From Prunus persica (lineage: Eukaryota; Streptophyta; Magnoliopsida; Rosales; Rosaceae): a DNA stretch of 64,000 nt. Positions 36,479-48,900 of this stretch are shown in pieces (within the stretch, counting starts at the first letter, position 1; each line of letters starts with the position of its first letter). The notes beneath the pieces were generated by a model that saw nothing but the letters and a program-made list of their open reading frames with translations, was not told where the DNA came from and did not search any database. The stretch is taken from positions 44,980,240 to 45,044,239 of the forward strand of contig NC_034009.1 of assembly GCF_000346465.2 (NCBI RefSeq). Reading direction: 5' to 3'. Made by a program: the position numbers and the translations under genes.

Positions 36479-37632
36479 AACTCCGGCCACCTGCCACGGC
36501 TGCGGACGGGACCGGTGCCAAAAGGACTGGCTCAGCCCTAGCGTTAAGACCTGGCCTTTCCTCGACATCGGCCGACGCTCCTGCCGCCAGAAAAAGCTGT
36601 GAAATGGCTGGTTTTTTGCCCAATTTTTGCCGGCTTCGTTCTCCGTCGTCCAGCCGCCATTTTTGGTGCTCAAGGTATGGAAATTCATCGTTTCTTCATA
36701 ATCTAGCTGATGGTTGAGTAGGATTTCATTAATTTTGAGCCTAGATTGTCTGATTTTCAAATTGGATTTTGGCCGATTTTGGGATCGCTATTTCGGCCAC
36801 TTCCGGTCAGTTTTTGGGGTAGGTCCAAGAACAAAAGTGGTTCCAAATAGGGTGTTACACCTAGGGTAGGAGTCTTGAGCCATGATTTTGAGTTTTTCCG
36901 TTGATGGGGTATCGTTTTGAACACCCACGCGCTGCCAGCGCGTGGACACTGTAGAAAAGGGGCATTGTGTCCCAAGGTGATTTCTTGGTCCTCACGAGCA
37001 CGTAGATGTGCTCGGATTTCAATTTGGATACCGTTCGAGTATCGAAAAGATTTCGCCTATTGTGTGTTATCTGGGTTCGATAGATTTGAATAGTTGGATC
37101 GTCTTGAAGTTAAAGTATAATAATCTAGACATCCTTAGGATCGTGTAGAACGGAGTCCCGGATACTTTGAAAATGCCAACCCTAGGACTAGGTTTACAGT
37201 AAACGTCCGATCGTGCGATCGTGAGCGATCCGACTGTCCGATATGGACCAAACTTGCAGGACTAGTGTCCTAAACCTTGTAGAACCCATATGAACTTTTG
37301 GATCGGAATTTGGAGGTCATGGGCCCCGTGGGCCCGCTTGACCAAGTTTGGGGTAGTTTGACTCTTGGTTGACAGTGAGTCTTCCGGGGTAGTTTCACCC
37401 TCCTAGGAGGATTAAGATGACCACAGAGACAGGTCTTGATTGTTAGTTGAATTATTGTTGATTATGTGGGTTTAGGATGGAAATTTATTGTTTTAAAATA
37501 GGGGAAATCGGAAATAAGTATTATTATTTATTGGGGGAAATTAATGTATATGTGTGTGTATATATATATATATATATTAAAGATATAAAAAGGTTTGTTT
37601 TCACTGTGTAAGTACTACCCTGTGATTGTTAT
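36475..37632. other. Non-coding DNA upstream of the 98-bp array
   Basis: Mixed-composition sequence with no supported gene. The short ORFs across the CT tract (minus strand, 36428–36760) are microsatellite artefacts. A TA-rich run lies at about 37550–37578. Confidence 0.35.
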
Positions 37633-38113
37633 GTCACACGTGGCGTTGGATTTTCCAACGTGTTGACAGACCCCATACGTGGCGTTAGATGTTTCAGCGT
37701 ATAGGGTGATTATGTGATATGAGATGATAGGTCACACGTGGCGTATGATTTTTCGATGTGTTGACAGACCCCATATGTGGCGTTGGATGTTCCGGCGTAT
37801 GGGGAGATTATGTGATGTGATTGTTAGGTCCCACATGGCGTTGGATTTTCCGGCATGTGGACAGACTTAATACGTGGCGTTGGATGTTCCGGCGTATGGG
37901 GAGCTTATGTGACATGAGATGAGAGGTCACACGTGGCGTTGGATTTTCTGGCGTGTTGACAGACCCCATACGTGGCGTTGGATGTTCCAGCGTATGGGAA
38001 GATTATGTGATATGAGATGATAGGTCACACGTGGCGTAGGATTTTCCGGCTTGTTGACAAGCCCCATACATGACGTTGGATGTTCTGGCGTATGGGGAGA
38101 TAATGTGATTATT
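37633..38113. repeat. Tandem array, five units of about 98 bp, with CACGTGGCG boxes
   Basis: Units start at about 37633, 37731, 37828, 37926 and 38024 with GTCACACGTGGCGTTGGAT or close variants. Each unit has two related halves, the second reading CCCCATACGTGGCGTTGGAT and a GGATGTTCCGGCGTATGGGG half. Most first halves carry CACGTG, the G-box core that bZIP and bHLH factors bind; whether it acts here is unknown. The array lies downstream of the minus-strand TNL at 38772. Confidence 0.88.
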
Positions 38114-38689
38114 AGGGAGATAAATTAAAGATTATGTTCGGTGAGTTGTGACCTAAAGTAAATGGTTTTAGGGAAAGAATTACGTATGACTTAATTCCTC
38201 AGCAAGGGTACGTAGGCAGCCTAGGATAGTGCCTAGGTGCGGCCACGGGCTAAACTTTACTTATGTTGAATAATTTGGGAAAGTTAGATGAGGTAAGCTG
38301 CGTTTGGCATTCATAATTATTATTGGAGTTTATTAAATGCATGGTTTATTTTCATTATTTGATTTAAGAACTTAGTAGGTGGTTTTGCTTCGGATTATTT
38401 GAAGGCCGGAGGCCGTTATGTGAATTGCATGTTATTACATTGTGCATACTGCCAGTTGTGGATATTAAATGTGTTTTATGCATGTTGAAATTCTGGGAAA
38501 TGTTCTATTTACAAGGGAGACTCTACCAAAATTTCGGTAGAAAGTCTCGTACCCTTATTCCTTTTTGGGAAAAGAGGATATAGTTTCAGAAGTGGGCCCG
38601 ACATTAGGGTGATGTCGGTGATGGCGAGAATTCCACATGATTCGTCTCTAGTTTCGAAAAATTCGGGGCGGGTCCTGCCAATAGCCACT
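38114..38689. other. Non-coding repeat-like DNA
   Basis: No gene was seen. The stretch near 38380–38660 (GAAGGCCGGAGGCCGTTATG, and TTCGGGGCGGGTCCTG at its right end) looks like an LTR end, but a matching partner is not clear in this window. Confidence 0.3.
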
Positions 38690-38771
38690 TCTTCCATACT
38701 TTTTCATACGCTTCTTCACACACTTCTTTAGACGCTTCTTCACGCACTTCTTCAGACGCTTCTTCACGCAC
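38690..38771 (-). repeat. Short tandem repeat after the TNL stop
   Basis: On the minus strand a 24-bp-like unit (GCGTCTGAAGAAGTGCGTGA) is repeated about three times just beyond the TNL stop. It resembles the acidic/basic coding repeat at the protein's C-terminus, which suggests the coding region once ran further. Confidence 0.6.
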
Positions 38772-41700
38772 TTATTCAGGCCTCATACGCTTCTTCACGT
38801 AATTCTTCCGATAACTCTCTAGTAAGAGGTCACGCGAGGGTTTGCTTGGCCACGCGTCATCATCAGCCGCTTCTTCAGACTCTTCACTCCTTCGCTTTCC
38901 TTTTTCAGGCATCAAGTTGCCTTCCAGTCGCAAGTAAATTTCCTTTACCGACAACGGTGTCGTTTTCCATATGAGGTTATGCGAGGGTTTGCTTGGCCAC
39001 GCGTCATCATCAGTATCAGGATATGTATATGGTTTAGACTCCCACTCCATCTCATGTACCTTACCTGCATGTGTAGAAACACTCTGTTCTAGACAGAGTC
39101 CTGTTTTCTTCAACTTTAAATGCTTCTTGCCCTCTTCTCTTAAGAATTCTGCGCGAGCATGAACCTTGTCCCCGCCTTTCAGATTGAGAACATTGTTTGG
39201 TATACGTCCAAGCCAGAGATAATCTTCATGGGGAGTCACTCCAGAGACGGTCATTGGAAATATGGAAAATGCAGTGCGCTGGGTACGATTCGCAACAGTC
39301 AAAGAAAATCTCCCACTAGACTCCGAGTCGTCTGAGGAATAAATGATGCACACAGTCAAGGCAGCTATGCCAGAATTCGGCACATCGATATAGACAATTT
39401 CATCCTCATTGACCACAGCTGTGAACCACGAAGGAATATCATTTCCAGAGAAGAAAAGGCCACCCCCTCCGCTCGCGGCCCATCCCTATACCATGTGGAG
39501 AAAGTTTTGTGTAAGCATTACAAATCTTGACTCTGCGTGAATGTATGCATGTGAGTCAGAGAAAGATAGAGAGATTACCTGTAGGATTCTCTCCTTAAAC
39601 CGAGCACTGAGATTGGTGCAGCCTTCCATATGAATCGTTTCCATGGAGTGTAACAAGTCACCCAAGGCTTTAGTATACTGGAGGTTGCGGCAGTCCTTCA
39701 GATCCAATTCTCTCATATTCGACCTCTTTGCCAAAAATTCAATGCTTTTTAGTACAGTGCAGTAATTCGCTTTCAGGAATTTCAAAGTCTTTGGTAAATC
39801 ACTGATTCGTGTAAGGTTTTTGCAATCATTTAAAGTTAACTCTTCAAGTTCGGAAAGAGAACCGAGCCCAGGTAGCCTATCGAAACCATTTCCATCCAGA
39901 CGTAAAATTTTTAAAGAACGTAGAAAACGAAGCTCATTAACAACTTTATCTTCAGTTAAGTTGCAGTACCCAAGATCAAACAATTTAAGCTTGTCCAACC
40001 GTCTCATCATGGAATAGTGACCCCATAACAAACGCTTACAGCCTCTGAGTATCAATTCCTCGAGATTTGGGAGTCTTGAAAAGTCGGGTAATTCTTTCAG
40101 GCAAGCGGAATGGCTGAGATGAAGACACTTCAACTCCGAAAGAAACTGTTAGACAAAACGGAAAACAAAAATCAAAATTCAAATAGAAGTGAGAAAGCAT
40201 GGAGGAACGGATTAATGAATTGGTTGAGGTTATGATTATACTGTACCACGTGGGAATCCTCCCAAACTCGTATGAGCTTGCTATGGCTCATGTCAATAGC
40301 AACTAGGTTTTTTTGATAAAAGTCTTTTGGTATGACCTCCAGAGGAAATCCATGCCAACATAACCATCTTAACTCTTTGGAAATATGCTTGTAGCTTCCA
40401 GTCAGCTGTACATAATTGAGTTTGAGCAATCTCAATCTCCACATCCTTCTAAATGCTTCGGAACTGAAGCTAGGATCCTCAGATTCTTGCAAATCTAAAG
40501 TGAGTGCTTCAATTTCCTCTGTTCCCTGTTAGAAGCAAAAAAGAAAATGAAAAAGACAAAAGGAAAGAAGAAAAGGGAACGAAGTAAGAAAAGGGTACCC
40601 CTGGAAAGCCATATAATTCAATAAAAAGATTTTGAGATAATTCAATAAAACCAGTTCCTCTCTTCTCTATATACCCAAAGTTTACAATTTATAGACATGC
40701 CATTTTTAGTTAACTAGCTCATGCGCTATTGTAACATTGGGTTATACCAGTGATCCATTTGACTACATTATTTTTTTCTTAGCTACCAAATTGAAATTCT
40801 GTGTAAAACCCAGTAACCAAAAAGATCTTTAACAATTATTTTAATGCCGCTCTCTCAGTTTACTTAGCGAAAAACTACTGGTATATCTACTGGTATATTT
40901 ATATAAATTGTAAACGTTGTGTTACACAATGATCAATTTTGTTACTCAGTGATAAATGGATATTTAACCCCCCGAAATCTAATATGTATACACGACATTG
41001 TATTGTATACTCAGTGTCCTCATTAAATTTATTAGATGTAGGATATGCATAAACTTCTCTAACTACCTGCATTTAAACAATCAGATTGTGAATGTACTTA
41101 CAGATTTGTTCCTCAATACGTCTTTTACATCTTCCTGATGCCACAATCTACTACGTTCTCCAGCGATGTTAGGGGATTGTGCACGTGCAATTTCTCTGCC
41201 CATGTCTCGAACCAAATCATGCATCATCAACTTGTTATCTTCACCAACAGTTAAGAGGCTCTCTTCAAGGAGGACACTCAGTCCTATTACCGGAGAAAAG
41301 CCACGACGGACCAATATTCGCATGACATAGTTCATGTCCATTCCAATGAAGAAACATGATATATCAAGGAATGCATCTCTCAGGTAATTATCAGGTAGCT
41401 CATCATAGCTTAATTTAAGCTTTTGGTGAATTTCCTTAGGAGGAAGACTTTTCCATTTATCCAATGCATTTCTCCATTCTGTTGTGCTTCTATTGTATAG
41501 AGAAGAGCCTAAAACTTTCAGTGCTAGTGGCAAACCACCACAGTAAACAACAACTTCTCTTGAGAGTTCAAGATATCCTTCACTTGGACAACGACGTTTA
41601 AAGGCATGCAAACTAAGTAGCTCAAGAGCTTCTACTTCATTCATTGCTTTAAGGCTACATATCTTATCCACTTCAATTATCTCTAGCAAATGTTTGTTTC

Positions 41701-43046
41701 TTGTTGTTATAACAATTCTACTTCCTCGACCAAAGGAGTCACGTTTAATAGCTAATGCCTTTAGTTGGTCTACATGACAGATATCATCAAATATAACAAG
41801 TACCTTTCTTGTTGGAAGTCTTTTCTTTATCTCATACCTCCTGTCATCCATACTACTTCCCTCTGCCTTTGTCGGTTTCAAGATATCAAAGAGAAGTTGT
41901 TCTTGAAGATCAACCAGTTTCCTTTCCCTCATGTTTTGAATGAAACTTTTAGCATCAAAACTGGGATGATATTTGTTGAAAATAGCTTCTGCAACCGTTG
42001 TTTTACCCATTCCGCCCATACCCCAAATTCCAATTATGCGAACATCATTTGATCCTCCAACATCTAAATGAGTACTAATATCTTGCAAGCGAGAATCTAC
42101 TCCAACTGCAACCGTTGTTAATTTTCTGTTGATCTCGTCAATAATTTTCCTGATAAACACTCCTTCATACCTGGTAGATAAAATCAAAATTGAGCAAAGT
42201 AAGATTTATTAGGAACAGATTAAATTGAACTAATATTTTACTATTATGAATACAGAGCTTGGGAAAATTGAATATATAGTTGAACATTTAATCAGAAATT
42301 GATGAACCAAACTTTTAAAATCCTACTAAAATTTTGTAAACTTCTGAAAACATTACAAGAAACATATTTAATTGCGGTGCACCATGTTGATCCTGATCCA
42401 TGTGAATCGATCAGAGTTTAGCTCAGCATTACTCTGAAAACCCAAAGATGGGTCGGGAATAACATTAAGAAAATGAAGAAAAAAACAAAGAAATGGAAAT
42501 AAATAATTACCCATCACTCTTGCTAAAAACAAGGCCGTCCAGACCTGCAGCTTCAGTTAGAGACTTTCTCCACGACTGTATATTTTCTTCCTCATCTTTA
42601 AATCCATGGAAGCGCACTTCATGTGTCTGAAATGCTTCTGCAAAACTACCAGTTTGTTTCCTGACATCTTCAGCATCAACATCATAGAAAATTGGCAAAA
42701 CGATTTGCCCCAGTGTTCTTCTACACTCCATGATCTTCTCCAGCTCCTCAAGACACCATATGGAATCCGCATACCTCCTTGAGAAGATGATGACAGAGAT
42801 CCTGGACCGTTCGATTATTTGCTTGAGTTCGTCTGGTAAAATTTCTCCTCCTCTTATTTCATTCTCATCAATAAACACGTCGACTCTAGCATGTTTTAAC
42901 CTCCAGTAGAGGTGGTCGGTGAAGGTCTTGCGTGTGTCTTCACCTCTAAAGCTCAAGAACACATCGTACATCTCATCGTCTAAGGAGCAGGTTGAAGAGG
43001 ATGAGAAGGTTGGAGAGGAGGCTTCAACGGCTGTACTGGTATCCAT
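38772..43046 (-). CDS. TNL disease-resistance protein, type B copy 2 (full length)
   Basis: TIR-NBS-LRR immune receptor. Five exons join in frame: 42511–43046, 41102–42170, 40247–40525, 39579–40145 and 38772–39485 (3,165 nt, 1,054 aa). The TIR domain begins at MYDVFLSFRGEDTRKTFTDH and keeps WCLEELEKIMEC. P-loop GMGGMGKT is at 229–236, kinase-2 VLVIFDDI at 302–309, GLPLAL at 391–396 and MHD at 495–497. LRRs follow (LEELILRGCKRL, LKILRLDGNGF, LEELTLNDCKNL). The last exon encodes a long C-JID starting LFFSGNDIPSWF, which in TNLs helps bind effectors. The C-terminus repeats DDDAWPSKPS twice. The start at 43046 is chosen because MDTS and its leader match the TIR-VQ gene; a 50-codon upstream extension is open but unlike any TIR leader. 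No break is seen, so this is the best candidate for a working receptor here. Confidence 0.92.
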
Positions 43047-43085
43047 TAATTGTTCCTGCAGTGCAGACTTGTATGCTGAACAAGT
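43047..43085 (-). promoter_or_regulatory. Conserved leader upstream of TNL type B copy 2
   Basis: The minus strand reads ACTTGTTCAGCATACAAGTC then TGCA about 20 bases before the ATG, the same block as before TIR-VQ at 27182–27218. It lies next to the site where the 10.5-kb element later inserted. Confidence 0.8.
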
Positions 43086-43942
43086 TTTTCGTCTAATTAG
43101 TAATCCGATTGAAGTCAAACCGCTTCTTTCAGGGACAGAGCTAGAATGGCAAGTCCAGGAGTCCAATACTAGTATAAAAATTACATAAATATTCAAATAT
43201 TACATGTTAAAACTAAACATAGTTGCCCTAACTTATTCACGTATAATAATACTATTTATATTAACAAGTAAATGTTACTTGTTGGGGGGGCCCAAGTTTT
43301 TTGTCTCTCCGCATTAAAAAAAAAAAAGGTTTTTGTTTCTTGAGAAAGAAAGAAAATTTAATCATAAATCAAGCAAATGAATCATCTCTCTCCGGCAAGA
43401 TGAGAGGAAAAAAGGAATTCCTAGCAAAAAGACAAAAAGATATCGGACTCCATCGCCTCCGACCCAAAACAAAAAAACAAGGACAACCAACGGCTCCATA
43501 ATCACTCGCAGATCCGATTGCCCAAGGTTAAAGGACTAGATCTGTAGTTCACTCCAAAACGAAATACGATGATGGCCTTTGGGAAAAGGAAATCGACATA
43601 AGCTAAAAAACTAAGGGAGAAAAAATACAACAGATTCAAAAGAAAGTTAAAAATAAACCTGCTTGATCCTTGCCACCACCCAGCCTCTCTTATGAATAGG
43701 GAAAACGACCCGGCCTCTCTTCTTGATCCTTCAGACCAAACTTAATTCCCCAATTGATAAGAATAAAGGAGAACGAAAGGGGGAGGAAATGGACAGCTGA
43801 TCGCCGGGGGAAGAGACATATCATTTGCTTCTGCCTCTGGTTTGATAACACTAAAGCAGAAATAAGTTAAACTATCATTCGCAAAGAAAAATAAAAAACT
43901 TATTACCGGCTTCTTTTGTGGACTGGTAGGTGTTGACTTAAC
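43086..43942. other. Divergent promoter region between TNL B2 and A2 (left part)
   Basis: About 0.86 kb of mostly AT-rich DNA without a gene. Together with 54469–54517 it formed the original spacer of under 1 kb between the two divergent TNLs, before the LTR element inserted at TTGGT (43943–43947). Confidence 0.5.
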
Positions 43943-43947
43943 TTGGT

Positions 43948-44371
43948 TGTTGATGCTCAAAATGGTTAGGTCAAGGTTGAGTTTAACTTAGTGATGAGGT
44001 GTGATGGATGATGGATGAACGTGAGGACCTTCACCAAGTGTGTGAGGATTTGGGCAAACAATAAATATATAGAAGACAAGATATACGTGATTCACCCGAA
44101 TGATGGGCTACGTCCACGGAGAAAGGTGTTCTTATTATGATAATGTTTGTTTACATTTGTAAAGGGGATTAGACCCAAATATAAAGATAACAAGTGAGAA
44201 GCCCAGCCCAGAGATGGATCCAGAAGAGAGAGTCCAAGGCCTAAGGGTCTAGATCCAAGACCAGAATCCTAAGGAAAGACCAGTCTTCTTTTATAAGTGA
44301 GGGGGGAGTCTCCATCTCTTGTAGTTTTCCAATGTGGGACTCCTCTTGCTCGGTTAGTCACGGTACAAACA
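43948..44371 (-). repeat. Left (3') LTR of the 10.5-kb element
   Basis: A complete 424-bp LTR from TGTTGATG to ACAAACA. The outer 35 bases resemble the 29–34-kb gypsy LTR. The sequence from about 44000 on is nearly identical to 54085–54463, so the insertion is probably fairly recent. Confidence 0.9.
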
Positions 44372-44555
44372 GTAGTCCCCCAAGTTCGTGAGTAAGAAGG
44401 TACTTCTTGGTCGGGGACTTGTAATTTTAAGTGCACTGGCTGAGCAACACCACAGTTCATCTTCCAAGCTGTATAGTGCACTGCCCATAGTCCCCCAAGT
44501 TCCCGGGTAAGAAGGACATTTGGAAGGGAAAGAACTTGGCACAAGGGTGCCAAAG

Positions 44556-45600
44556 GTTAAGAGGTTGTTGAAGGCACAAAGTTGTATGTCGCAAGGCGAT
44601 GGGCTTAGGCACGAAAGTGCCAAAGGTGACACAAAGCTTGCCTGTTTGCAAAGCGATGTGCTTAGGCACGGTGGTGCCGAAGGCAACACAAAGCTAGTAT
44701 GTTGCAAGGTAATGTGGCTAGGCACGAGGGTGCCGAAGGCATAAAGCTTGCATGTCGCAAGATGATGTGGCTAGGCACAGGGGTGCCGAAGGCAAAGGGA
44801 TGCCGAAGGCACAAAGCTTGTATGTCGCAAGGTGATCTGGCTAGGCACGGGGGTGCCGAAGGCACAAAGCTTGCATGTCGCAAGGCGATGTGGCTAGGCG
44901 TGAGGGTGCCGAAGATAACACAGAGCTTGCGTGTCGCAAGGCGATGTGGTTAGGCACGGGGGTGCCGAATGCACAAAGCTTGCATGTCACAAGACGATGT
45001 GGCTAGGCACAGGGGTGCCGAAGGCAAAAGGATGCCAAAGGCATAAAGCTTGCATGTCGCAAGACAATGGTGCCGAAGGTGACACAAAGCTTGCATGTTA
45101 CAAGGCAATGTGCTTAGGCATGCGGGTGCTGAAGGTATAAAACTTGTATGTTGCAAGGCGATGTGCCTAGGCACGAGGGTGTCGAATGCGACACAAAGCT
45201 TGCATGTTTGCAAGGCAATGCAGCTAGGCATGAGGATACCGAAGGCACAAAGCTTGCATGTTGCAAGGCAATGTGCCTAGGCACGAGGGTGTCGAAGAAG
45301 ACCCAAAGCTTGCATGTTTGCAAGGCAATGCAGCTAGGCACGGAGGTGCCAAAGGCAAAGGGGATACCGAAGATGACACAAAGCTTGCATGTCGCAAGGT
45401 GATGTGCCTAAGCATGAGGGTGCCGAAGGCGACACAAAGCTTGCATGTCGTAAGGCGATGTAGCTTGGGCACGGGGGTGCCGAAGACCTAAGAATTACAT
45501 GTCGGAAGGCAATGGGCCTAGGCACAAAGGCGATGTGGCTAGGCACGGGGGTGCCAAAGCCGAAGGCAAAGGGGATGCCTAAGGCACAAGGGTGCTGAAG
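44556..45600. repeat. Tandem array of about 54-bp units in the 10.5-kb element
   Basis: Roughly twenty degenerate units follow the pattern GGCACGGGGGTGCCGAAGGC, then ACAAAGCTTGCATGTCGCAA, then GGCGATGTGGCTA. Each unit has its own small inverted repeat (GGCACnnGGGTGCC). All the short ORFs here are frames of the same repeat, so none is called as a gene. Confidence 0.88.
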
Positions 45601-45817
45601 GGAAAAAAATGCAAGAATGCATTTTTTTTATTATTATTTGAAGAAATAATAATAATAATAGCTTCTTCTTTATTTTTTATTTTTTTTTGGTACCTTGTGG
45701 CTGTGGCTCGATGTTTAGGCAAGTGGGATGCGCTGGGCCACGTGGGGCTGGGTCTGGTCTTGGCTTCGGCAATGAGAGAGACCCATTAGCACATCACTTT
45801 GCCTGAGTGAATCCCTT

Positions 45818-48800
45818 GTCGTTCGGCAAGGGTACCATGCATTAGTTGGCTTGGCGTATAGCAAGAGGCTGTGACCACGGTGGCCAAAGTTTGGGCTTTT
45901 GGCAAGGAGGCCGGGTCGCTTGAACTTGCGTGAACCCAGGCGTGGAGAGTTGAGGCAAGTAGTGAGCGCTTGGCAAGTGGGCCATGTACATGACCATTGC
46001 CGTTCGGCAAGGGGGGCCAAGACTGCGCAAGTTGGGCTTTGACAAGGGCTGGTCCTTGGAGCTGGGCCTTCAAGGCTTCGACAAGAACTTGAAGGGCTTG
46101 ATCCTGCAAGTTTCCAAGTTCTTGGTAGGTGAGCCTCATGAGCTGGGCTTTGGCAAAGGCCTGGGGTTTGTGCTCTGTGGAGCTGGGCTGCAAGGGGTTA
46201 GGCAAGAGAAATTTGCCGTGATGTACGCCATGGCCTGAGCATGGGCCTTGCCGTTCGGCATGGTCAAGTGGGAATGATTTTCTCTAGGGCCTAAGTACCT
46301 TCAGCAGGGGGCTAGGGCCTTAAAGCTTCGGCAAGGGTGTCCTGGGGAGCACTTTACGAGTCCCTTTATTCCTTTTGCACAGTGCCTGCTGTTCGGCAAG
46401 GCTTTTTTTTTTTTTTTGTGTTCAGCAAGATCTTTCTTGGAAGGAGGTTGGGTTTGGGCCTTTGGTAAAAAGGAGGCGTGGCGCAACTTCGTGGGCCTCC
46501 AAGCTTGTGTACGGAGCTTGGCCTTAGGAGTTTGTTTTGGAGCCGAGCCTTAGTTGGAGCTGGGCCTTCTATTGTCTGCACAACCCTTGCCGAACGGCAA
46601 GGGTTGATTGAAAGTTTTTGTAGAGCCTGTGGTGTCTTCGGCAAGTTGGTCTGGGCACACTCTTCAGCTAGGAGCTTCTGCAAGTGTTGACCTAAGTACC
46701 TTTTCGACTGGGGTGAGTAAAGTTTTGTGTTTGAAGCCTCGCATTCATATCTTCGGGTAGTCGGGGTTGCCTATGATTTTGAGCCGGGCATCGCTAGCTG
46801 GGCTCTTTGTGTAGGCATGAGAGCTCGGGGTTAGGCCACCAGAATTTCGGCAAGAAATTTTTTCGTCAAAGTTTCGACAAGGAAGCTTCGGCAAGGGTGA
46901 TTTCGTGAGGTTCCCCAACTTCGGCACCGTGATGTTGTGAGCTTGTAAGGTCGATAAGGCTGTCTTGCGAGCTTCCTTGGTTTTGGCCCTCATCAAAGAG
47001 GCTGGACTGTTAGCGATACCTTAGAACACTTCAGCATGAACCTTGCCGTTCGGCAAGGTTGGCTGGGAAGGAGTTTCGTTGTTGGAAAAATAGGCTTCAA
47101 TAGCACGACCTGGGTTCAAGGTATATTCGGTAAGACTTTTCAAGATCTGCCAATTGCCTTTACTCAGCCCTTGCCATTTGGCAAGGGTGGGTTTTTCGTG
47201 AAAGAGAGCTTCTTGGAGCTGGGATTTTTGAAGACAGATTATATTTGAGTTTGGACCTTTGGCAAGGCAGTGCTGAAAAAAGATCCTTCTCGAGAATGGC
47301 TTTTGTCTTCGGCAGAGAAGGTTTGAAGCAGATTTTGTGCTCAACAGCCCTTGCCGTTCGGCAAGGGTTATTTGGAAAGTTTTTGAGGCCTCTTCATAGA
47401 CCTTGGCTTTGGCAAGGAGTGGGGCTTGGAGCGGGATTTTGTCGTTCGGTAGGATTTGGAGTTTTGTGACTTTTTCTTTTCGTGCATTTGCCTTATGCGA
47501 GACTTTCGGGTTGAACAGCTTTTGCAGTTCGGCATTTAGACCCTCTGCAAGATTTTTGGAGCTGAGGAAGTCGAGAGGCCTTCATAAATTCAGCACGGCC
47601 CTTGCCGTTCGGCAAGGGTGAAAGCTGGTGGAGCTGGGTTCGCAAGGGTTGGGCCTAAGCCTGCAATTCAGGTGCTCCTTGGAGCTAGTCTTGCTTCGGT
47701 AAGGAGGACTTGGATAGGTTTTGGTTTTGTGGGTTCGCAAGTCCCAGCGTTCGGCAAATGGTGAGCTCGTTGAAACAATTCTTGGGGCTGGGCCCTTGGT
47801 GTGTTGTTAATAACTAGGGTTTTGGAAGTGTACTTCTCTTATAAGCCTTGCCGTTCGGCAAGGTCCCTTTGGGAAATATGGGTATTCTTGCGAGCAGGGG
47901 TAACTCGACAGAGCTTGGTCAGTGTTCCCCTTCGGCAAAAGGCTTCGGCAAGGTATGAAAGAATGTTTGGAGGAGCTCAGATTTTGCATAGGCCGTTGCC
48001 GTTCGACAGTGCCCTCCGAAATAAATAGGAACCATCATAGTGCGAAATCTCAGCCCCCGAATTCCTTCGGAAGCAACAGTCCCATTTTGCGACGTCCATA
48101 GCTTGAACATATGTGCGAGCCTCCTTTTAAATCCTCGGTAAGAGATATCAAAGAGAGCTGGCAAGGGTGCATTGAGAAAATTTTGAGCTTCTTGTGGTGG
48201 TTTCGCACAGACCTTCGGCAGGTGTCCTTGCGAAAGGACCATGAGGTTTCACGGGTGCGGCAGATTTGATCGGTAGAAGCTGATACCGTTCGACAAGGAT
48301 CTGGGTCCTTGGTTCCTGCGACGAGTTGGGGCTGGGTCTTTGGTGTCGTGCCCCCATTTGTTTTTTCTCAACCCTTGCCGCGGCAAGGGTCGATTGGGAA
48401 TTTTTTTTTAGGCCTCTTGTGTCTTCGGCAAGGTGTGATCTAGGCAGTTTTCAGCAGGGTCATTTGGTGACAAATTTCGGGGAGCTCCGAGATCTTCTTC
48501 ACGGTTCTTACCGTTTGGCAAGGGGACTGGGTTCGTGAGAGGACTGTGTAGTCTCATGGGTGTGGCCGATTGTCGTGCTTGATCTTCGAAAGGAGTTTTG
48601 TTGGAGGGCCTTGCAGCTTCTGCACAACCCTAGCCGTTCGGCAAGGGAGCCGGGCCGAGATTGGAGCTTCGTGGTTTCGACAAAGGGTGAAAGCTGGTGG
48701 AGCTGGGTTCGCAAAGGTTGGGCCTAAGCCTGCAATTCGGGTGCTCCTTGAGCTAGTCTTGCTTCGGTAAGGAGCACTTGGATCGGTTTTGGTTTTGTGG

Positions 48801-48900
48801 GTTTGCAAGTCCCAGCGTTCGGCAAGTGGTGAGCTCGTTGAAGCAATTCTTGTGAGGTTACTGCTAGACTCGCACCGGACTTGCTGTTCGGCAAGATTAA
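45818..48900. repeat. Dispersed 18-bp hairpin CCTTGCCGTTCGGCAAGG, about 17 copies
   Basis: The hairpin (8-bp stem, TT loop) recurs with variants near 45823, 46000, 46245, 46390, 46588, 47041, 47169, 47350, 47598, 47846, 47997, 48286, 48375, 48509, 48628 and 48880. It is separated by 40–400 bases of G/T-rich spacer with frequent TTCGGCAAG and GAGCTGGGC words. Two segments of spacer (about 47620–47770 and 48685–48840) are near-copies of each other. No ORF here resembles a protein. Confidence 0.85.

Noticed and set aside
43047..43196. Longer N-terminus (50 extra codons) for the type B TNL
   Set aside because: It is open, but the TIR-VQ paralogue has its ATG at the equivalent of 43046 and the shared upstream block is clearly a leader, not coding.
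44556..48900. CRISPR-like repeated pattern
   Set aside because: This is eukaryotic DNA, the units are contiguous or unevenly spaced, there are no unique spacers of constant length, and the sequence lies inside an LTR element.
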